Position numbers and translations under genes: made by a program. Shown in pieces: positions 58,505 through 64,000 of a stretch of DNA of 64,000 bases; the first letter of the stretch is position 1; each line of letters starts with the position of its first letter. The stretch is taken from contig JASANC010003542.1 of the NCBI GenBank assembly GCA_030248135.1, positions 1 to 64,000 of the forward strand, written 5' to 3'. The stretch comes from Theristus sp. LFF4_11. Taxonomy: Eukaryota; Nematoda; Chromadorea; Monhysterida; Xyalidae. The notes beneath the pieces were generated by a model. The model had not been told where the DNA came from, searched no databases, and saw nothing but the letters and a program-made list of their open reading frames with translations.

Positions 58505-61105
58505 GTCAGTTTCTTGTAATATTGTTTAAATTTGTTATGTGAACGAAACGAATTTATTTGTCTGTTTGCAAATATTCAGTACATGGTGCAATGTATACAC
58601 TTTATTATGTGCTTTTCAGCTGATTCATCGTCGGCCAACAAATCATTTCGGTAGTTTATATTCCAATTGAACATTTATGAGCACGCTATCCGGGATTTGA
58701 TCGATGTGTCCATTGTAAAACTTCAGTCGTGGCTCAAAATTCATGACATCTGAACTGTGCTGGAGCGTTGAAACTTAGATATCTGTATGTCGAATAGATT
58801 TTAGAATTATAAAAGTGTGAATTTAGTGCATTTAACTGAATATAATTGTGTGTGCATGTACATAAAAGTTCATTAATTCATAAAAAAAATACGCTGATTT
58901 TTTCACACTACTGCAACTCTGTCAGGGAATCACGATGCGCGTCGAACATACTTCAATTATTGTGCCCGTTTTGTAAAATAGACGTTTATCATGAGCACCA
59001 ACTTTGTTGATAAGCGTTTCATGAGCGCACTTTGTTGTTGGTTTATAATAATTATTACCAGTATTTTTGGCACCGTTTCACACATTCACGGACAGCACAA
59101 ACGGTTAACTTTTTTTTACAATTGTACTTTTTGTCATGTGAATTCATGTACCATTTTTATTTACGTTGTCGCGTGCATCTACGAGTTTGTTGTCGGTGTC
59201 ATACGTGTTTTTGTGTCAGTTTTCTGTTTTTGACCGAAGTTGAACGGTACCAAACCGCTTATTGGTCTGAAAGATTGAAACTAAATTGTATTTTCAAGTT
59301 TTTGCAGATTTGACGCTCATCTAAATGTACGTTTTTTTCAATTTGCGGAAGCGGCGCAGCCAGAGATGTTGTGTTACATTATTGTATAAATCATTTTTCA
59401 ATTTTATCACCTGATGGACATTATTTTTATATTTTATTGCGTTTCTTTCTCAAGTACACTTTTTGGTTTTTGTGGTTAATTTTTGTTTCTTTTGCGCGCT
59501 ACCTCGTCAAAATTTCAGTTGTTTCCATACTCTTGCTGTGGTTTTACATTTTCTCAAGCAAACCTCAAAGAAAAACGCACTTGCGCAGACATTTATTTAT
59601 CATTTTGTGTTAAAATTTGTTCTGTTACCTCTTCTTCAAATAACCGTTGCATTATTGTGATTTCAGTAGAAAAATGTGAAAATATTCAAATCGGTTATCT
59701 GTGCTATCGTGAGGATGTTTTCGTTGTAGTCAATGTTTTTTGTCTTATAAACGTGTCAACAGAAAACTAAACGATAAACGATACTTTGTATGTTTAAAAA
59801 TTTTGCTGTATCGTTGGTTTGAATTTTTTTGTTTATAATTTTAATTTTAGAATATCGTATATTGTATCAACTCTAACCACCTCAAACACCCAGGCCATTT
59901 GTGATCGTGTAATTGCACCTACTGTCTTTTCTGCCTCAAACCCGCTTTTTGTTGTGTTAGTATTCCAAAATATTCAGTCAAAAGACACCTACATTTTTAA
60001 GTTCCTCATCATTGTGTTCTTCTGACCTCTCAATTCTGTTACCCTCTTTCTACCTCAAAATCAATTTCAACTTCTTGACTAATTCTAAAATGCTTAGAAG
60101 AGCAATTAGTACGCAGCTGTGCGCGCCGTTAAATTTTTTTTATTTTTAGAGAGACTGTAATACACCAAAAACGGACCGATTTATCTTTCTTTGTGATTTA
60201 CATTGTAGTTTTGTCATGTTATGATGTTTGCGCTATCTCTGTTCATTGTATACCAAATTTAATGCTTTGCCATTTTTGTATTGTAAACAATAGCGCTGCG
60301 TACCATTTGGTCGTGTAAGTCAAGTGAATGGAACTCAGAAAAGCAACTGAAGAGTTTCAAACAAAATTCAAATTAATGCCTCGTTTTGCACCCTGATTAT
60401 ATGTTTCCTTGTTTAGATATATTGTGATCTACTTTTTTGACGGACAGTGTCTGTTTTTATTGTTTTTGATTGTACCTCAGGGACAAAATCCGGTATTTCA
60501 TCGTTGTGACACTGTGCACCTTGAGCATAAGAATATGTTGTTTTTGTTTTGTTGTTTCTTTCCATTGCCTGACGTTTTTGCTACGAATACGAAATTGAAA
60601 TACATGTATTGTTCAAGTAATTCGCTCATCATGAAATTATGAAATACAGCATCACAATTAAATTTATAAAATTCCATTCTCTATCAGTCATTATCATATA
60701 ACTGTTATGATTTACGGGCAAATGTTCTGTTTTTCAAAATAACACACTTTCATAATTCAAAAAAGGTCTTAGATAACTAACAAGAACTGAACTTGAGTGT
60801 CAATTATAATTGGGCTGCTTGAAATTTTTTAATCGCCTGATTGGCTCTCACAATAACAATGTTTGGTTCTATTGTAAACACTATGAAGTTTTGGCAGTCA
60901 AGTAGCACAGTATCTTTTTGTGTAGCTTGCACACATGAACTCTGGTTTTTACTTTGTGTGTGAAATTGTGTGTGTATGTTTTATACTGGTTTACTTCTTT
61001 CTTCGTGCAACGTGTATCTATACACCACATGTGTTGGGATTTTTTGTTTGTTTCACAGATGATTTTCACATCGTGTCACACACTTGGTAATAATAAACAA
61101 TAAAA
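58505..61105 (+). promoter_or_regulatory. Long 3' region of the hunchback gene with microRNA and Pumilio-type motifs
   Basis: Let-7-family seed matches: CTACCTC at 59499-59505, TACCTC at 59626-59631, CTACCTCA at 60050-60057 and TACCTCA at 60473-60479. Lin-4/miR-125 matches: TCAGGGA at 58922-58928 and CTCAGGGA at 60476-60483. TGTACATA at 58857-58864 fits the Pumilio core TGTANATA. AATAAA at 61092-61097 could end a UTR of about 2.6 kb. The real UTR end is unknown, so sites further out are conditional. Confidence 0.6.
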
Positions 61106-62102
61106 TGTTTGGTCCAATTCAATAAATGTTGAAAAATAGCGTGAACTGAGCTGAATGATGTGGTACTGATGAGTGATGAGGAAATACATGGACACGGATT
61201 AAACTATATAATATAATATTTACATCATTGCGCGTACAGTACAGTGTATGCAGAATAAAAAACGCAGTTATTCCGCAGATCAAAAAAACGACACTTATTG
61301 TAAGCATTTTTTGCACTTTCATAATGTAATTACGGTGTTACTATGGCTAATCCATCCTAAATATTTACGCAAGTGTATTTTAAAAAACTGGATAGAGATA
61401 AGTGTAGCCAACGACCACCATATGAGTTTATATTATACATACTCAGCAAAGGTGGCGGAGAACTGAGGCCCGAAGAACTGAGCAGCATGCATTCGTACCC
61501 CGGCATATTACTGAAATCAAATAAAACAGCTCCAGTGTTCATGACGTGACGTGTAACAGAATTAAAACCTACGGCAGTATTATTATTGTTTGGACATCGT
61601 GCAAGTCGAAGCCGGTTTTAGATAAGGCACCTGAAGTAAGCATGTGATATCTGATATTTTCCATATTTTACAATTTTCATCTACCTGTATATGCCAATGT
61701 ATTGCGTGTTGCCATGCAAACACATGCATGCACACTGTAGCACCAATTTAGGTGATGCGTGTTGTTAGGGCTATGTAATATGTATGCAATGAATGGCTAA
61801 GCCTGTCTATTTTAACCTGTACTATTTATTGGTGGACAAAAAATGATAAACATAAAAAACTTTGAATCTCGGCATCTGCCTAGTTTCGATTTGATCCAAA
61901 AACCTGCCACAAAAATGTTGAACTTTAGTGTTGTGGTTTTATGCAACGTGGTGATATATGAAGTTTATAGGTGCGACTGATACATTGATCAGTTGTGAGG
62001 CGTGCGTGGCATTAGTTTTTATAAAACCACGTTTTTGTTTGTTTTTTATATTTTTTATCCAAAAACGAAGTTCAGCGGTGTTTGTTTCTTTTGCTAATCA
62101 GA

Positions 62103-63978
62103 ATGTTTTCGCTTGTCGTCTGTCTTGTGACTGCTTTGACGCTCGAAAATGCGCGATGCGTGGAAGAGAAAGTTGACCACTATAATTATTATGAAGACAT
62201 CAAAATCGTTGATTCTGACGCACTCTTGCCGACGTCGCTTCGAGAATGCGAGCGAACATGGAACATAACAATCAGACGTTTGCTTTATGATTTTTTGTTC
62301 AATTAATGGTCATGTTGTGTTTCGGTTTTTTGCAGCTGCTAATAACGATTTTTAAATCGTTTGGTAGTGAGTTTTTGTGCCAATTTCTTTACAGCTGATT
62401 GTCGTGGTGGCATGTAATTGATTTTGATTTTCAGTTACTAGAATTACGTTTTGATAACTCGGAATTTAAATTGTTACTCGGAACTAAAACTTCAAAAGGT
62501 ATTTCTTTTGTATTTTTTTGAAAACCGCATTTAAAAATTTTAGCGCACGTTAGACTGCCGCTCAATGAAAAGCGTGAAGTTCTTGAGTCTTGCCTGTTCT
62601 ATTACATCGAAACACAAGCTGCTAAACATCCCCCGGCTCCCGACGAGCCAGCGTGGCTGTTCATGGAGCCACTGAAATCACCCGATGGCACACTGCCAAT
62701 CACAATCCGCAACGTTTCGATCACTGAGCTAAATGACGTGAGGTTTTTGATTCTTTTTTACAACCGGATTTTTTTGTTTGTTTGTGAAAGAAACATGAGT
62801 TTGTTGTTGTTTACAGGTTTACGCCGATCTGGCTCAAGTTTATGTAGAAGGTGAACTGTTTATGGTAAGCATTATTCGCTTTTTTAATTTTTAGTACAAG
62901 GAATTAATCTCCAAAATCTGAAAATTCAATGCTGTTGTTCAAGGAATGGGTGGATGATCGTTTCAAATGGGACCCAGCGCAATGGCATCAAGAGTCACTG
63001 CACATTCGTACCGCTAAAGATGTTTGGTCGCCATCACTTGTATCAACGTTCGTAATGACAGTTTACGGAAAATTTTGTACACAATCTTGAAGTATTTTTC
63101 TGTTGCACTTGCAGAACACTTGCAGAAGCTGGCAAAGTAGTTGACTACGGTATAGTGCACAAGTTGATGATTCGCGCCAACTACACTGGTGGCATGTCGT
63201 GTCACGCCGCTACCCTGCTTCCTCTAAGATGTACAGCAGATTACACTCGTTTCCCGCACGACCGACATGTTTGTATGGCTAAACTTCGGCCACACGAAAA
63301 AATTGTCGACACAAATTTACGTTTCCACATTGAAAAGGTGAAAGGCGCCATACACGAAAATTTCGTCACAAACAATTGGAAAGTGGATGTGAGTTTGTTC
63401 AATATTGTGAACTGAGACCCCAATCATTAAAACAGAACAGAAATTTTTTTCAGAAATTTGATGTCAGTGTCCGCAGCGAAGACGACCGCGAATCGCCCGA
63501 ATGGATTCTCATGGTGTTCCAACTGAGTCGCCAGTCAAACGCAATAAAACTCGAGCTGACCGTTCCAATGATTGCGTGTGTTTTTGTTGTGATTTTGGCG
63601 CCGCTCTACGGAAATCTCCGAACGCAGAATTACGTGAAATTGTTCGCAATCTTGCTGCAGCTGTTGTGCATGTTTTTTATGAGCTCGCGACTACCAAAGC
63701 AGACGTTCCGCGGTGACACGCCACGAATGTGTAAGTTTTTTTGCCGAAAACGTCAGTGTTTGAATGTAACCTTTCTAAAAACTGAATGGCTGAATTTCAT
63801 GTTTCAGACAAGTTTTACGAGTTCAGCATTGTATTCAGTGTTGCTAGTTTTCTCGTGACGACTATACTAATGGCAGTATCTAGTATCGAACGAAAACTGC
63901 CACCACCGCATACAGTCTTTTTGGCGGCTGAGGCGTTTAATCGTTACGTCTGCTGTGGCGCGAAGCAAATTCATTCAG
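62103..63978 (+). CDS. Divergent Cys-loop ligand-gated ion channel-like receptor, 3' end outside the window
   Basis: The first exon starts MFSLVVCLVTALTLENARC, a signal peptide. Its donor is unclear. Further exons: 62435-62498, 62545-62737, 62817-62864, 62944-63047, 63115-63388, 63454-63730 and 63808-63978, mostly phase-consistent. The extracellular domain has ITIRNVSITELND, FMEWVDDRFKWDP and DVWSPSL. The Cys-loop is CTADYTRFPHDRHVC, with exactly 13 residues between cysteines and the FPxD core. M1 (LTVPMIACVFVVIL), M2-like (NYVKLFAILLQLLCMFF) and M3 (FSIVFSVASFLVTTILM) follow. The M1-M2 linker lacks the usual GEKV/SGERV signature and no vicinal cysteines mark loop C, so ion conduction or acetylcholine binding is doubtful. 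Nematode CUP-4-type divergent receptors are a possible match. One base appears missing near 62640, splitting exon 3 into two frames. Confidence 0.8.
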
Positions 63979-64000
63979 GTGAAATGTTTTTTATTTCTGA

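Overview
The window is metazoan nuclear DNA, most likely from a nematode or a close ecdysozoan relative. Genes are split by GT-AG introns from about 50 bp to nearly 4 kb. The best-recognised gene is a hunchback homologue of the nematode HBL-1 type. A TWK-like two-pore potassium channel and a divergent Cys-loop receptor fit the same assignment. The long, repeat-filled introns are unlike Caenorhabditis. I could not run searches, so the species is not called.

Layout. 1-3049 (+): 3' part of IST1, an ESCRT-III-associated protein, with at least one single-base frame break. 4322-10763 (-): a six-exon two-pore potassium channel with a tail of about 620 residues full of TQT/VQT motifs. 10764-14009: no confident gene. 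14010-22896 (-): a nine-exon SAM+PDZ protein whose 3.8-kb intron holds a foldback element, a tRNA-like sequence, a MITE and a small opposite-strand ORF. 22897-28475: AT-rich, no gene seen. 28476-32477: three head-to-tail Helitron-like elements. 32795-34521 (-): the last two exons of a small secreted-type cysteine-rich protein, possibly IL-17-like, separated by a 1.2-kb GT/GC minisatellite. 34755-45630: a complete LTR retroelement on the minus strand (520-bp LTRs, TTTA target duplication) with two long open ORFs but a catalytically degenerate pol. 45631-52772: gene-free, with two copies of a terminal-inverted-repeat element. 52773-58504 (+): the hunchback homologue in six exons, followed by a long 3' region with let-7, lin-4 and Pumilio-type motifs. 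62103 to the right edge (+): a divergent Cys-loop receptor, cut by the window end.

Exon models for the channel, the SAM/PDZ gene and the hunchback gene were checked by splice phase. Summed exon lengths are multiples of three (3450, 2418 and 4497 nt), which supports them. The genes are unrelated in function and do not form a pathway. The main links between loci are shared repeats: the same MITE lies in introns of both the SAM/PDZ gene and the hunchback gene.

The most interesting signals are: (1) apparent conservation of heterochronic microRNA sites downstream of the hunchback homologue, including an overlapping let-7/lin-4 site; (2) a potassium channel tail that looks like a multivalent dynein light chain (LC8) binding array; (3) an LTR element with an intact ORF but lost catalytic residues, in which the 7-mer CTCCATG recurs 18 times independent of reading frame.
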